Assembly (NCBI GenBank): GCA_934622035.1
Contig: CAKTVG010000016.1
Span: 6,615-70,614 of the forward strand
Direction: 5' to 3'
DNA from: an uncultured Oscillospiraceae bacterium
GTDB lineage: Bacteria > Bacillota > Clostridia > Oscillospirales > Oscillospiraceae
DNA length: 64,000 bases
Part shown: positions 50,085 through 59,132 of the stretch, piece after piece
Numbering within the stretch: the first letter of the stretch is position 1
Layout of the letters: each line of letters begins with the position of its first letter
Notes under the pieces: model-generated
The model's input: only the letters and a program-made list of their open reading frames with translations
The model's database searches: none
What the model was told of the DNA's origin: nothing
Made by a program: the position numbers and the translations under genes

Positions 50085-51551
50085 TCAATCCGCAAAGGCA
50101 TAGGGAATGCCCAGTCCTCCCTCGCAGAAATAGACGCTTGCCTCGTCGCCCACGTGTGTGGCGGTATAGTATTCCTCTCCGACGGTGAGCTTTATGGTCT
50201 TCCCGTCCTCGGTCCGGAAGGTAATGTAATATGTATCGCCGCCCTTGCTGCTCGTGCTGATGTTCATTTCCTGCACGACGGCGGGCACCTCCAGAGGCTG
50301 CCTGATGTCGGTCAGGTAATTCACCTCCGCCACCGCACTGTAGCTGTAGAAGGCAAGGAAAATCACAACCGTCAGGGCGCTGAGACGCGTGCGCCACTCC
50401 TTCGTAAAGATCAGCAGCGCCGCGATCATTACGGCCAGGAGCACGGCGCTATAGATCAGTGTGGTCTTCCAGTCGAGAATGTTGAAATCCTTTAGCGCCC
50501 GTATGCCGGGAACGATGGCGGAAAGGCCCAGCAATATCACGCAGCTTGCCTTTTCCGTTTCGCTTTTCTTGGTATCCACGATGGTCACGTCGTTCGGGAA
50601 AACGCACATCAGCACCAGGCAGGCCAGCGTCGGCAGCAGCGCCAGCACCGCAAAGGGCGTATAGGGTACCGGCAGGAACAGCCACGGCAGATCGATCACG
50701 CCGGTCACAATACTCAAAATCAGGAATACGCGGCGCAGCAGGCGCACGCGCTTTTTGTCCGGGGCCGTCTGCGGCACAGCCGCGCGGCGCTCAGATCTTC
50801 TGTCCTCGCGAATATAGGGACGGAAGAATTCTTTCAGGTCCTCCTCCGAGGTATTGCCGTCGGCGAACATGCGGAAGCGGCGGCGGCCGGAACGCAGGAT
50901 GAATTTCTCCGCGCCGTAGATGTTATCGGCGCTCATTTCCGCCACGCGGACGGACATCGTCTCGTCTGCGGGCAGCTCCAGATCGCCCTTGCCCAGCGGG
51001 CGCAGCGTCCCAGCGGTCTGAATTTTTTCCGGGTCGATGCCGGTCAGCTCACCGCCGCAGCGATAGAGAAGCAGCCGGCCGCCGGTGCGGAAAATCTGAT
51101 AACGGTGGCCGCTGAGCGGCAGGAACACAAACACGCCCTGCGACGATTTCGGGATCCGGTACTCCCGTTTCTCCGGAAGTGCTTCGTCCCCGTCGTCTTT
51201 CTTTTTTCCGGCGCGATTGTTTTTCCATTGGAGCAGCGGCGGAACGCCGAGCACGGCGGCAAGCAGGAGAATTGCAGAAACGCCGCGATAAGGCTTCGGC
51301 AGAACCCGCGGCAGGGTGATCACGAGCATGAGGCCATAGGCGCCCAGCAGGCCGGGCCAGCCGAGAAACAGCAGCGCCACGCCGCCGAGCGCCGTTCCGA
51401 CGCCGGCAATCAACAGAATCGCAAGCCTCCACAGCTCGTCTCCCTGCCCGAGAACGGTGCGGTACATGACAATGCTGCCCACAATGCCCAGCACAAGCAG
51501 AAGCAGCGAGGGCAGCAGGCGTTTTTTCAGGGCGCTTTTGTAATCCTTCAT
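50085..51551 (-). CDS. Multi-pass membrane protein of unknown function
   Basis: 488 residues with two groups of membrane helices (residues ~14-108 and ~285-410) separated by a cytosolic part of about 170 residues (residues ~110-280) that is basic and contains a PH- or YdbT-like beta stretch (GHRYQIFRTGGRLLLYRCGG, RVAEMSADNIYGAEKFILRS). A C-terminal beta region follows (TYYITFRTEDGKTIKLTVGE). I do not recognise the family. It lies between the MBL-fold gene and dtd. Confidence 0.6.
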   Translation of the reverse strand: MKDYKSALKKRLLPSLLLLVLGIVGSIVMYRTVLGQGDELWRLAILLIAGVGTALGGVALLFLGWPGLLGAYGLMLVITLPRVLPKPYRGVSAILLLAAVLGVPPLLQWKNNRAGKKKDDGDEALPEKREYRIPKSSQGVFVFLPLSGHRYQIFRTGGRLLLYRCGGELTGIDPEKIQTAGTLRPLGKGDLELPADETMSVRVAEMSADNIYGAEKFILRSGRRRFRMFADGNTSEEDLKEFFRPYIREDRRSERRAAVPQTAPDKKRVRLLRRVFLILSIVTGVIDLPWLFLPVPYTPFAVLALLPTLACLVLMCVFPNDVTIVDTKKSETEKASCVILLGLSAIVPGIRALKDFNILDWKTTLIYSAVLLAVMIAALLIFTKEWRTRLSALTVVIFLAFYSYSAVAEVNYLTDIRQPLEVPAVVQEMNISTSSKGGDTYYITFRTEDGKTIKLTVGEEYYTATHVGDEASVYFCEGGLGIPYAFAD

Positions 51552-51570
51552 GGCGGGTCCTCCTGTGTGG

Positions 51571-52020
51571 TTATATCAGTTCATCGGTGTCCAGAATCAG
51601 GGTCACGGGTCCGTTATTCTCCGAGGTCACGAGCATATCCGCGCCGAATTCGCCGTGCTGCGGGTCAAAGCCGCGGTCGCGGCACTCCTGCAAAAACTGC
51701 TCGTAAAGCGGAATGGCAAGCTCCGGCGCGGCGGCGCCCGTAAAGCTCGGGCGGCGGCCATGGCGGCAGTCGCCGTAGAGCGTGAACTGGCTGACGACCA
51801 GCACACTCCCGCCGACGTCCGCAAGGGAGCGGTTCATTTTATCGTTTTCATCGCGGAACACGCGCAGGCCGAGGATTTTCTCCGCGAGCTTTTTGCAGTG
51901 CGCAGGGGTATCGCCGGGCGCGATGCCCAGCAGAATGAGAAAGCCCTCGCCGATCGCGCCGTTGACGTTACCCTCTATGGCAACGCTGGCGCTTTTGACT
52001 CTTGTTACGACAGCACGCAT
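51571..52020 (-). CDS. dtd: D-aminoacyl-tRNA deacylase
   Basis: 149 residues. Removes D-amino acids wrongly attached to tRNA. Conserved SQFTLYG (here VVSQFTLYGDCRHGRRPSFT) and the C-terminal cross-subunit NGPVTLILDT are present. It overlaps the rel stop by one base (TGATG), the conserved rel-dtd order of Firmicutes. Confidence 0.96.
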   Translation of the reverse strand: MRAVVTRVKSASVAIEGNVNGAIGEGFLILLGIAPGDTPAHCKKLAEKILGLRVFRDENDKMNRSLADVGGSVLVVSQFTLYGDCRHGRRPSFTGAAAPELAIPLYEQFLQECRDRGFDPQHGEFGADMLVTSENNGPVTLILDTDELI

Positions 52021-54197
52021 CAGTTCTGCCCCCTTCTGACGTCCAGAACGCCGGAGATTACGCGGATCTTGGCGCGGATCGTCTCCAGCTCCTGCACGTT
52101 TTTGACCTCAAAGGTTGCAATGGTGCGGGCCTTGCCCGCGGGCATATCGCGGCCGGAAAGCTCCGTGACCTTGATTTTAGAGGAGGACAGGGCCGTGGCG
52201 ATGTCCAGCCAGATGCCGTCGCGGTCGGTGGAATCGACCTCCAGCGTGGTGGAGAAGGGCTTCTCCGCCTCCGTGCTCCAGGCAACCTTCACCCAGCGCC
52301 CAGCCTGCTTGGGGTCGTTCGCTCCGGCGGCGTTGGGGCAGTCGCGGCGATGCACGGAAACGCCGTAGCCCTTGGTGATAAAGCCGATGATGTCGTCTCC
52401 CGGCACCGGCGTGCAGCAGCGGGAGAACTTGATCATGCACGAATCGATGTCCTCGACGATCACGCCAGAGTCCTTGTGGCGGCTCTGGCGGACGGAGGGC
52501 TGCTCGGGGCTCTTGACCGGCTCCTTCTGCTGCACCTGCCGCCCGGCGCGGGTCAGGTCGTCGCGAATGCGGCCGAAGGCCTTTGCAGCGGTCAGGCCGC
52601 CGTAGCCGATGGCGGCGTACATATCGTCCAGACAGTCAAAGGACAGCTTCTTCAGCAGCACCGGCAGCAGATCCTGATCCTGCAATACCGCCGGGTTAAT
52701 CCCGGCGCGGCGCAGCTCGCCTTCGAAGCTGGCGCGGCCATGGACAATGTTCTCCTCGCGCTTTTCCTTCTTGAACCACTGCTTGATCTTCGTGCGGGCC
52801 TGATTGCTCTTGCAGATGTTCAGCCAGTCGCGGCTGGGGCCCTTGGCGGTCTTGGAGGTAAGAACCTCGACGATGTCGCCGTTGGCCAGCTGCTGGTCAT
52901 AGGAGGCAATGCGGTTATTGACCTTCGCGCCGACCATGGCATTGCCGACGCCGGAGTGAATGGCATAGGCAAAGTCGATGGGCGTGGAGCCGGAGGGCAG
53001 GGAGATGACCTTGCCCTTGGGCGTGAAGACGAAGACCTCGTCGTCGAACATCTCGACCTTGAGCGAGTGGATATAGTCCTCGGCGTCCGTCTCCTGCTGG
53101 GTTTCGAGCAGGCGGCGCACCCATTCAAACTGCTTTTCATCGCCGCCCTCGACGCCCTGCTTGTATTTCCAGTGCGCGGCAATGCCGTATTCCGCCGTTT
53201 CGTGCATCTCCCAGGTGCGGATCTGCACCTCGAAGGGAATGCCCTGGCGGCCGATAACGGTAGTATGCAGACTCTGATACATATTGGGCTTGGGGGTGGA
53301 AATATAATCCTTAAAGCGGCCGGGTACCAGATTGAACAGGTCGTGGATATGACCCAGCACATTATAGCAGTCCGGGATGGAATCCACGATCACCCGGAAC
53401 GCGTACAAATCGTACAGCTCGTCGATCCGCTTGCCCTGCGCCTTCATTTTGCGGTAGATGGAGTAAACGTGCTTGATGCGGCCATAGATGGAGCCGTGAA
53501 TGCCCACGGCGGACAGGCGCGTGGTGATCTTGCTCTGAATGGCCTTCATGAATTCGTCGGCCTCGGCCTGGTGCGCATCGAGATACTGCATGATCTCGTT
53601 GTAGCCCTCGGGGTCGAGGTACTTCAGGCTGGTATCCTCCAGCTCCCATTTGATCTTCTGCATGCCGAGGCGATGCGCCAGCGGGGCGTAGATATCCATC
53701 GTCTCGCGGGATTTGGAAATCTGCTTCTCCGGCGACTGATACTGCATCGTGCGGGTGTTGTGCAGGCGGTCGGCGATTTTGATGAGAATGACGCGGATAT
53801 CGCGGCTCATGGCCATGAACATCTTGCGCAGATTCTCCATCTGCTGTTCTTCAAGTGTGGAATACTCCACACGGGTCAGCTTTGTGACGCCCTCGACCAG
53901 CGCCGCCACCGTCGAGCCGAACTGGCGGGAGATTTCGTCGTAGGTCGAGTCGGTATCCTCGATGCAGTCGTGCAGCAGCGCGCCGAGAATGGCGTCGGTA
54001 TCCAGGCCGATTTCCGCGACAATCTCCGCCACGGCCAGCGGATGGATAATATAGGGCGAGCCGTCCTTGCGCTTCTGCGCGCTGTGCTTCTTTTCGGCAT
54101 AGCGGATGGCGCGCTGGATGGCTTCCATATCCACGTTCATATTCCGCCTGGCGATGGTTCGCATCAGGCTGTCATAATGCTCCTGAAAGGTTTCCAT
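52020..54197 (-). CDS. relA: Bifunctional (p)ppGpp synthetase/hydrolase, RelA/SpoT family
   Basis: 725 residues. Order: HD hydrolase domain with LLHDCIEDT (intact), synthetase domain with YDLYAFRVIV and PNMYQSLHTTVIG, TGS domain (VFVFTPKGKVISLPSGSTPI), helical and zinc-finger-like region (SRCCTPVPGDDIIGF) and a C-terminal ACT domain. It sets the alarmone level during starvation, sensing ribosomal state through its C-terminal half. Confidence 0.97.
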   Translation of the reverse strand: METFQEHYDSLMRTIARRNMNVDMEAIQRAIRYAEKKHSAQKRKDGSPYIIHPLAVAEIVAEIGLDTDAILGALLHDCIEDTDSTYDEISRQFGSTVAALVEGVTKLTRVEYSTLEEQQMENLRKMFMAMSRDIRVILIKIADRLHNTRTMQYQSPEKQISKSRETMDIYAPLAHRLGMQKIKWELEDTSLKYLDPEGYNEIMQYLDAHQAEADEFMKAIQSKITTRLSAVGIHGSIYGRIKHVYSIYRKMKAQGKRIDELYDLYAFRVIVDSIPDCYNVLGHIHDLFNLVPGRFKDYISTPKPNMYQSLHTTVIGRQGIPFEVQIRTWEMHETAEYGIAAHWKYKQGVEGGDEKQFEWVRRLLETQQETDAEDYIHSLKVEMFDDEVFVFTPKGKVISLPSGSTPIDFAYAIHSGVGNAMVGAKVNNRIASYDQQLANGDIVEVLTSKTAKGPSRDWLNICKSNQARTKIKQWFKKEKREENIVHGRASFEGELRRAGINPAVLQDQDLLPVLLKKLSFDCLDDMYAAIGYGGLTAAKAFGRIRDDLTRAGRQVQQKEPVKSPEQPSVRQSRHKDSGVIVEDIDSCMIKFSRCCTPVPGDDIIGFITKGYGVSVHRRDCPNAAGANDPKQAGRWVKVAWSTEAEKPFSTTLEVDSTDRDGIWLDIATALSSSKIKVTELSGRDMPAGKARTIATFEVKNVQELETIRAKIRVISGVLDVRRGQN

Positions 54198-54221
54198 AAA
54201 AGGGGTCCTCCGATTGTTCGG

Positions 54222-56264
54222 TCATTTCCCGCCTGCGCTGCGCAGGTCGCGGTAGACGGCGCTGTTTTCCAGCGGATTCTTGCCGCTCACCGGCAGCAGG
54301 CGAATCTCCAGCACGGAGCCGTGCCGCGCCACCTCAAGAAAATGCAGCTCCGAAAGAATGGCAAGGCAGGCCAGCGTCCGGCGGATGCTGTGCCGCTCGT
54401 GGGAATAGACGGCAACGGCGGCGCAGAAGGCGGTCAGCTCGCTCTTGACGGGCGTCCCCTCCGCGCAGGCGCTGCGCAGATAATTCCAGACGTCGGCGAC
54501 GTCCGTGCGCTCCGGCGCAAGGGCGGCCGCCTCGCAGGGCAGCAGCGCCTCGTGGCGGCGGAAGCGGTCATAATAGTCACTGGGTGAAACGCGGCGCAGG
54601 TCTGCAAGATTGAGCTGGACCGTCCGCAGGCCGCGGAATTCATTGATCTGCGGCGTGAAGGCGACATCCAGCCGGTCGCCCGGCGTGAGCTTGTTTAAAA
54701 GATTTCCGCCGGAAAAATAGATGGCCTGCAAAGACGTGCCGTCCTTGGCCCGCAGCTTCAGGCGCAGGTGCTTTCCCGCGCCGACGGCGCTGGCCTGCTC
54801 GACGATCGCCTCGTTCAGACACAGAACCGGCTTCGGGCAGCCCGTGCCGCAGGGCTCAAGCTGTGCAAGGCCCTGCACATTTTTCTCCGTCAGAAGGCGG
54901 CCCGGCACCGCGCAGTCGATCTCCAGAGCGGTGCTCGCCTGCCCGGAGGCGGCGTACCGACTCGCCAGCTCGCAGATGCGGCGGTGAAATTCTTCGATAT
55001 TCTCGCGGCGGATGGTAAAGCCTGCGGCAAGCTCATGCCCGCCGAAGCCCGCCAGAAGCGGCGAAAGCTCCCGCAGGGAGGCAAAGAGATTAAAGCCGCC
55101 GTAGGAACGGGAGGATGCCTTGCCGTGGTCGCCGTCGAGGCAGATCAGAAAGGCCGGGCGGCAGAATTCCTCGGACAGGCGCGAGGCCACAATGCCGACG
55201 ACGCCCTGATGCCAGTTTTCCCCCGCCAGGACGATGGCGCTGTCCTGCGGCTGCTGCTTCAGGCGTTCTACGGCCTCGCGGTAGATCACGGATTCCGTGC
55301 TCTGACGCTCACGGTTCAGGCGGCAGAGCGTCTGCGCAAGCGAGGCTGCCTGCGCCGGGTCGTCCGAGAGGAAGAGCTGCACGGCAAGCTCCGCGTGCTC
55401 CATCCGCCCGGCGGCGTTGATTCGTGGTGCAAGCACATAGCCGATCGTTCCGGCCGTCACGGGCTGACTGCCGCAGTCGCAGGCCTCGATCAGCGCGCGA
55501 ATGCCCAGACGCTTCGGCCTTTGCAGTGCGGCAAGCCCCTGCACCACCAGCCGCCGGTTTTCCCCGCGCAGGGGCATGACGTCGGCGATGGTGCCGAGAC
55601 AGTAAAGGTCACACCAGCGGCGCGCGGCCTCCTCCTGGCTGCCCAGAAGCACGGAGGCCAGCTTGAACGCCACACCCACGCCGGAGAGGTCCGTGTGCGG
55701 ATAAGTACGATCCGGACGGTGCGGATCCACAACCGCCGCGCAAACGGGAAGCGTTTCCTTGCACTCGTGGTGATCCGTAATGATGAGCTGCACACCGAGC
55801 TGCGCGCAGTACTGCGCCTCTTCCAGGGCGGTAATGCCGCAGTCCACCGTGACGATCAGCCCGACGCCCGCGGCGGCCAGCTGGTCGATGGCGGCCTTGT
55901 TCAGGCCGTAGCCCTCCTCCAGCCGCCCGGGGATATGATACATGCAGTCTGCGCCGCGCAGATGCAGGCATTCAATCAGCAGGCAGGTTGCGGTGATGCC
56001 GTCGACGTCATAGTCGCCGAATATGGCAATTTTCGTCTTTTCCGCAATAGCCTTCTCTATGAGCTTCGCCGCCGTCCCCAGCTCCTTCATGGCAAGCGGG
56101 TCGCACAGCGGCGCGTCCGTGTCAAGCAAATTCTGCGCCTGTGCCGGGGTGACACAGCCCCTGCCGCACAGCACGCGCGCCGTCAAAGGCGAATAGCCCG
56201 CGCGCTCCAGCGCGAGGATATCCGCCTGCTTCGGCTGCGCAATCTTCCAGCTTCCGTACTTCAC
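54222..56264 (-). CDS. recJ: Single-strand DNA exonuclease RecJ
   Basis: 680 residues from GTG 56264. The frame is open to 56468, but that would overlap the divergent phosphoesterase gene; the protein proper begins VKYGSWKIAQPKQ. DHH motifs: FGDYDVDGITAT, TVDCGIT, TDHHE, VDPHRP, and DHHA1 QHG-like GENWHQGVVGIVASRL and GGFGGHELAAG. It degrades single-stranded DNA 5' to 3' in repair and recombination. The extra C-terminal domain is longer than in E. coli, as is usual in Firmicutes. Confidence 0.92.
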   Translation of the reverse strand: MKYGSWKIAQPKQADILALERAGYSPLTARVLCGRGCVTPAQAQNLLDTDAPLCDPLAMKELGTAAKLIEKAIAEKTKIAIFGDYDVDGITATCLLIECLHLRGADCMYHIPGRLEEGYGLNKAAIDQLAAAGVGLIVTVDCGITALEEAQYCAQLGVQLIITDHHECKETLPVCAAVVDPHRPDRTYPHTDLSGVGVAFKLASVLLGSQEEAARRWCDLYCLGTIADVMPLRGENRRLVVQGLAALQRPKRLGIRALIEACDCGSQPVTAGTIGYVLAPRINAAGRMEHAELAVQLFLSDDPAQAASLAQTLCRLNRERQSTESVIYREAVERLKQQPQDSAIVLAGENWHQGVVGIVASRLSEEFCRPAFLICLDGDHGKASSRSYGGFNLFASLRELSPLLAGFGGHELAAGFTIRRENIEEFHRRICELASRYAASGQASTALEIDCAVPGRLLTEKNVQGLAQLEPCGTGCPKPVLCLNEAIVEQASAVGAGKHLRLKLRAKDGTSLQAIYFSGGNLLNKLTPGDRLDVAFTPQINEFRGLRTVQLNLADLRRVSPSDYYDRFRRHEALLPCEAAALAPERTDVADVWNYLRSACAEGTPVKSELTAFCAAVAVYSHERHSIRRTLACLAILSELHFLEVARHGSVLEIRLLPVSGKNPLENSAVYRDLRSAGGK

Positions 56265-56394
56265 ACCAAATACACATCCTGAGTTTTTCTTTATATTATA
56301 ACAAAATTTTACGCACAGCACAATATCTCTTCGATAATTCCCGGCGAAAAGGGGAAATACAATCGTATCAAACCGTCTTAGGGGAGGCAGAGAA

Positions 56395-57234
56395 ATGAAA
56401 AAACGTTGGCTTTGGGTGCTGTTGCTCGCGGCGCTGCTGGCGGGCTTTACCTGGCAGCAGAATTTCACGCTTCAGGTTGAGCCGGTCGAGCTATCCTTTT
56501 CTGCGCTGCCGGAGGAATTCGACGGCCTGCGCGTGGCCCAGCTTTCCGACCTGCACGGCCGGAGCTTCGGCAGAGGGAATTGCCGTTTGCTGCAATGCCT
56601 TGCGAGAGCGCAGCCGGATCTGATCTGCATCAGCGGCGACCTGTTCGATGAGAAGACTGACCTTGCCATGCTGGAGCCGCTGCTGACGGGGCTGGTCAAA
56701 ATCGCGCCCGTATACTACGTCACAGGGAATCACGAATGGCAGGTGCCCGGCCTTTCCTCCGTTCTGCGGCGCATGCGCGATTGGGGCGTGACCGTGCTGC
56801 AAAATGACTATGTGCTCCTGCGCCGCGGCGCGGCGGAGCTAGCCGTCGCCGGGGTGGACGATCCCTGCGGCCCTGCGGATGCCAAGCCGCCGGCGCAGCT
56901 GGTTACCGAGCTGCATGCCGCGCACCCGGAAGACTTCATCCTCATGCTCTCGCACCGCAACGATGAGCTGCCGCTCTGGAGCGGGCTGAACGTGCCGCTG
57001 GTGCTGAGCGGCCACTGCCATGGCGGCGTTGTCCGCCTGCCCTTCCTCGGCGGCATCTTCGGCACACACCGGGAGCTGCTGCCGGAGTACGACGCGGGCG
57101 CCTTCCGCGAAGGGAACACGGTGGTCTACGTCAGCCGCGGACTTGGCTATACCAATGTGCATTTTCGCCTTTTTAACCGTCCTCATGTGCCGATTCTTAT
57201 CCTGAGAAGTGAGAAGAACGTTAACAAATCGTGA
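56395..57234 (+). CDS. Membrane-anchored metallophosphoesterase (YkuE-like)
   Basis: 279 residues with GGGGAGGC upstream. One N-terminal anchor helix (RWLWVLLLAALLAGF), then a calcineurin-like domain with all motifs: LSDLHG, SGDLFDE, TGNHEW, LSHRND and SGHCHGG. Related proteins hydrolyse UDP-sugar or phosphodiester substrates at the outer face, often via Tat or Sec export. Substrate unknown. Confidence 0.9.
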   Translation: MKKRWLWVLLLAALLAGFTWQQNFTLQVEPVELSFSALPEEFDGLRVAQLSDLHGRSFGRGNCRLLQCLARAQPDLICISGDLFDEKTDLAMLEPLLTGLVKIAPVYYVTGNHEWQVPGLSSVLRRMRDWGVTVLQNDYVLLRRGAAELAVAGVDDPCGPADAKPPAQLVTELHAAHPEDFILMLSHRNDELPLWSGLNVPLVLSGHCHGGVVRLPFLGGIFGTHRELLPEYDAGAFREGNTVVYVSRGLGYTNVHFRLFNRPHVPILILRSEKNVNKS

Positions 57235-57299
57235 ATTCTTCCTTCGGAGGCTTGTAAATTTTCCGGCAGCGACTATAATGATTCTCGGGTGATAAAGAA

Positions 57300-57710
57300 A
57301 TGTTTCGTAGGATCGGAGCGGCAGTGCGGCGCTTTATGACAGGCCGCTATGGCTCGGACCAACTGAATATGGCAATCCTTGTGACGGCGGTTCTTGTGAG
57401 CCTCGTCAACAGCATTCTGACGGTCGCGCTGCGTACCTCCACGGTTTACGGCAGCATCATCGCACCGCTGCTGTCTCTGCTTGTCTATGCGCTGCTGGGC
57501 TATAGCTTTTTCCGCATGTTTTCCCGCAATATTTATGTGCGCCAGCGTGAGAACCGTCGCTTTACACAGCTTTGGATGCGGCTGAAGGATCGCGACAACC
57601 GGTATTACCGCTGCCCGAACTGCAAGCAGACCGTCCGCGTTCCGCGCGGCCGCGGCAAGATCTGCATCCGCTGCCCGAAGTGCGGCGAGAAATTTACCAA
57701 AAAAACCTGA
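57300..57710 (+). CDS. Small membrane protein with C-terminal zinc ribbon
   Basis: 136 residues. Two membrane helices (about residues 24-45 and 53-72) and a C-terminal pair of CxxC motifs, YYRCPNCKQTVRVPRG and CIRCPKCGEKF, forming a zinc ribbon. Found in related gut Firmicutes, function unknown. The start has no strong ribosome site. Confidence 0.75.
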   Translation: MFRRIGAAVRRFMTGRYGSDQLNMAILVTAVLVSLVNSILTVALRTSTVYGSIIAPLLSLLVYALLGYSFFRMFSRNIYVRQRENRRFTQLWMRLKDRDNRYYRCPNCKQTVRVPRGRGKICIRCPKCGEKFTKKT

Positions 57711-57721
57711 CAGATCGTGCG

Positions 57722-57750
57722 TTGACAATGCGCTGTGAAGCGGGTATACT
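57722..57750 (+). promoter_or_regulatory. Promoter of the small acidic protein
   Basis: TTGACA (57722-57727), 17-base spacer, TATACT (57745-57750), about 34 bases before the start codon. Confidence 0.88.
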
Positions 57751-57783
57751 ATAAATAATCAACCAGAGAGAGGAGGCGCGCAC

Positions 57784-57972
57784 ATGTCATTGAAAGAAGA
57801 ATGGAAGAAAACCGGCAAGGATCTGGGTCATGCGTTCCAGGGACTGGGCAAGTCCATCATCCGCACCGTGAAAACCGGCGCCGATAAGGCTGACGAATGG
57901 GCAAACTCCGAGGAAACGGAAGCGTCCAAGACCGCTGAAACCAAGGAAGCCGAGCCCGTTGACCACGAATAA
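57784..57972 (+). CDS. Small charged protein
   Basis: 62 residues behind AGAGGAGG. An amphipathic N-terminal helix (SLKEEWKKTGKDLGHAFQGL, then GKSIIRTVKTGADKADEW) and an acidic, probably disordered tail (ETKEAEPVDHE). It has a strong promoter and terminator of its own, so it is likely abundant. Function unknown; common in this group. Confidence 0.75.
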   Translation: MSLKEEWKKTGKDLGHAFQGLGKSIIRTVKTGADKADEWANSEETEASKTAETKEAEPVDHE

Positions 57973-57975
57973 AGC

Positions 57976-58019
57976 AATAAGCAAAAGCCTGTGCGTTGCT
58001 GCACAGGCTTTTGCTTATT
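57976..58019. terminator. Bidirectional terminator
   Basis: A 19-bp perfect stem (57976-57994 with 58001-58019), centred on AAAGCCTGTGC-GTTGCT-GCACAGGCTTT, with T runs on both sides. Its right arm ends one base before the stop of the ModE-like gene. Confidence 0.92.
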
Positions 58020-58370
58020 TTAAAGGAACTCCTGAAAGGCTTCCGCAAAGCGCTCTCTGGCAAAGCCGCGCACGGCGGCGCAGTAGTCCTCATAAGCGGC
58101 AAGCAGATTTTCTGCCTGTGTTGAAAGGCTTGCACCTCCTCCGTGCCTGCCGCCCGTTGTGGATACCAACAGCTTGAAGCCGAGTGCCTTCTCGGAGGTT
58201 TTGACAATGGTCCATGCCTTGGAGTAGGCCATGCCCATGGACGCCGCCGCGGCCCGCAGGGACTTCAGCTCCCGAACGCGGCGCAGCAGCTCGGCAATGC
58301 CGGGGCCGAAGCACTTTTCGTCCGTAAAAAGGCGAATCGTCAAAACCGGTCGTAATTTTTGTTCTTCCAT
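58020..58370 (-). CDS. ModE N-terminal-type molybdate-responsive regulator
   Basis: 116 residues. It has the winged-helix part of ModE (RELKSLRAAAASMGMAYSKA, WTIVKTSEKALGFKLLVSTT, GGRHGGGASLS) but no molybdate-binding (TOBE/MOP) domain, so ligand sensing, if any, must differ. The promoter (-10 at 58377-58382) is only six bases from the ATG and there is no ribosome site, so the mRNA is probably leaderless. It is divergent from yqeC-yqeB-selD and likely controls that operon. Confidence 0.85.
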   Translation of the reverse strand: MEEQKLRPVLTIRLFTDEKCFGPGIAELLRRVRELKSLRAAAASMGMAYSKAWTIVKTSEKALGFKLLVSTTGGRHGGGASLSTQAENLLAAYEDYCAAVRGFARERFAEAFQEFL

Positions 58371-58376
58371 GGGGCT

Positions 58377-58458
58377 AGTATAGCATGTCCGCGGCGATTC
58401 GTCAACTTTTCGCTATTGACGAATCGCAATTCGCATGTTATTCTAATATCAGAATAAC
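58377..58458. promoter_or_regulatory. Divergent promoter-operator region between the ModE-like gene and yqeC
   Basis: Rightward promoter: TTGACG (58416-58421), 17 bases, TATTCT (58439-58444). Leftward: TTGACG (58400-58405 on minus), 17 bases, TATACT (58377-58382). Both -35 boxes lie in one inverted repeat, GATTCGTCAA-N10-TTGACGAATC (58396-58425). A second inverted repeat, GTTATTCT-N6-AGAATAAC (58437-58458), covers the rightward -10 and resembles ModE operators. This arrangement would let one regulator control both directions. Confidence 0.75.
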
Positions 58459-58481
58459 GAATCATGATCGGAGGCGCCGCC

Positions 58482-59132
58482 ATGGCTTCCTTTGCCGAAC
58501 AGCTGCATATCGTCCGCGGCGTGACCGCTATCATCGGCGGCGGTGGAAAAACGGCGCTGCTGTACCGCCTGGCGCAGGAGCTTGCCCCGCGCGGCAGCGT
58601 GATTGTCACGACCTCGACGCATATCTGGCCGCCGCAGCATCTGCCCGTGCTGGTGGAAGCAGGCCCGGTCAACGGCGTCGTCTGCCTCGGCACCCCCTGT
58701 GAAAGCGGCAAGCTTGCCGCGCCGCGCCAAAGCTTTTCGGAGCTGGCACAGCTGGCGGATTATGTCCTCGTCGAGGCTGACGGCTCTGCCGGGCGGCCCC
58801 TGAAGGCACACCTGCCGCACGAGCCGGTCATTCCGGAGAACGCCAAACAGGTTATTGCCGTTGTCGGGCTCTCCGGCTTCGGCAGGCAGATCTGCGATGC
58901 CGCGCACCGGCCGGAGCGCTATGCGCAGCTGGCGGGCGCGGCGGTGTCCGACATTGCCGCCCCGATACACGCCGCACGCGTCCTGAACGCCGAGGCGCTG
59001 CACACACGCATTCTTCTGAACCAGGCAGATTCGCCGGAGCGTATCGCCGCAGGACAGGCGCTTGCCGCCCTGCTGCCCGGCCCCGTGCTTCTGGCTTCGC
59101 TGCAAAAAGGAGAGATACTATGCTCGTATTGA
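58482..59132 (+). CDS. yqeC: YqeC: selenium-dependent molybdenum hydroxylase accessory ATPase
   Basis: 216 residues from ATG 58482 (GGAGGCG upstream). P-loop TAIIGGGGKTALLYRLA near the N terminus and VEADGSAGRPLKAH are typical. YqeC belongs to the genes that travel with selD in organisms with selenium-dependent Mo hydroxylases and is thought to help place labile selenium on the cofactor. It overlaps yqeB by 13 bases. Confidence 0.88.
   Translation: MASFAEQLHIVRGVTAIIGGGGKTALLYRLAQELAPRGSVIVTTSTHIWPPQHLPVLVEAGPVNGVVCLGTPCESGKLAAPRQSFSELAQLADYVLVEADGSAGRPLKAHLPHEPVIPENAKQVIAVVGLSGFGRQICDAAHRPERYAQLAGAAVSDIAAPIHAARVLNAEALHTRILLNQADSPERIAAGQALAALLPGPVLLASLQKGEILCSY

Noticed and set aside
52002..54587. 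An 861-codon open frame on the plus strand.
   Set aside because: It is antisense to rel and the end of recJ, both clearly real; no protein motif is visible in it.
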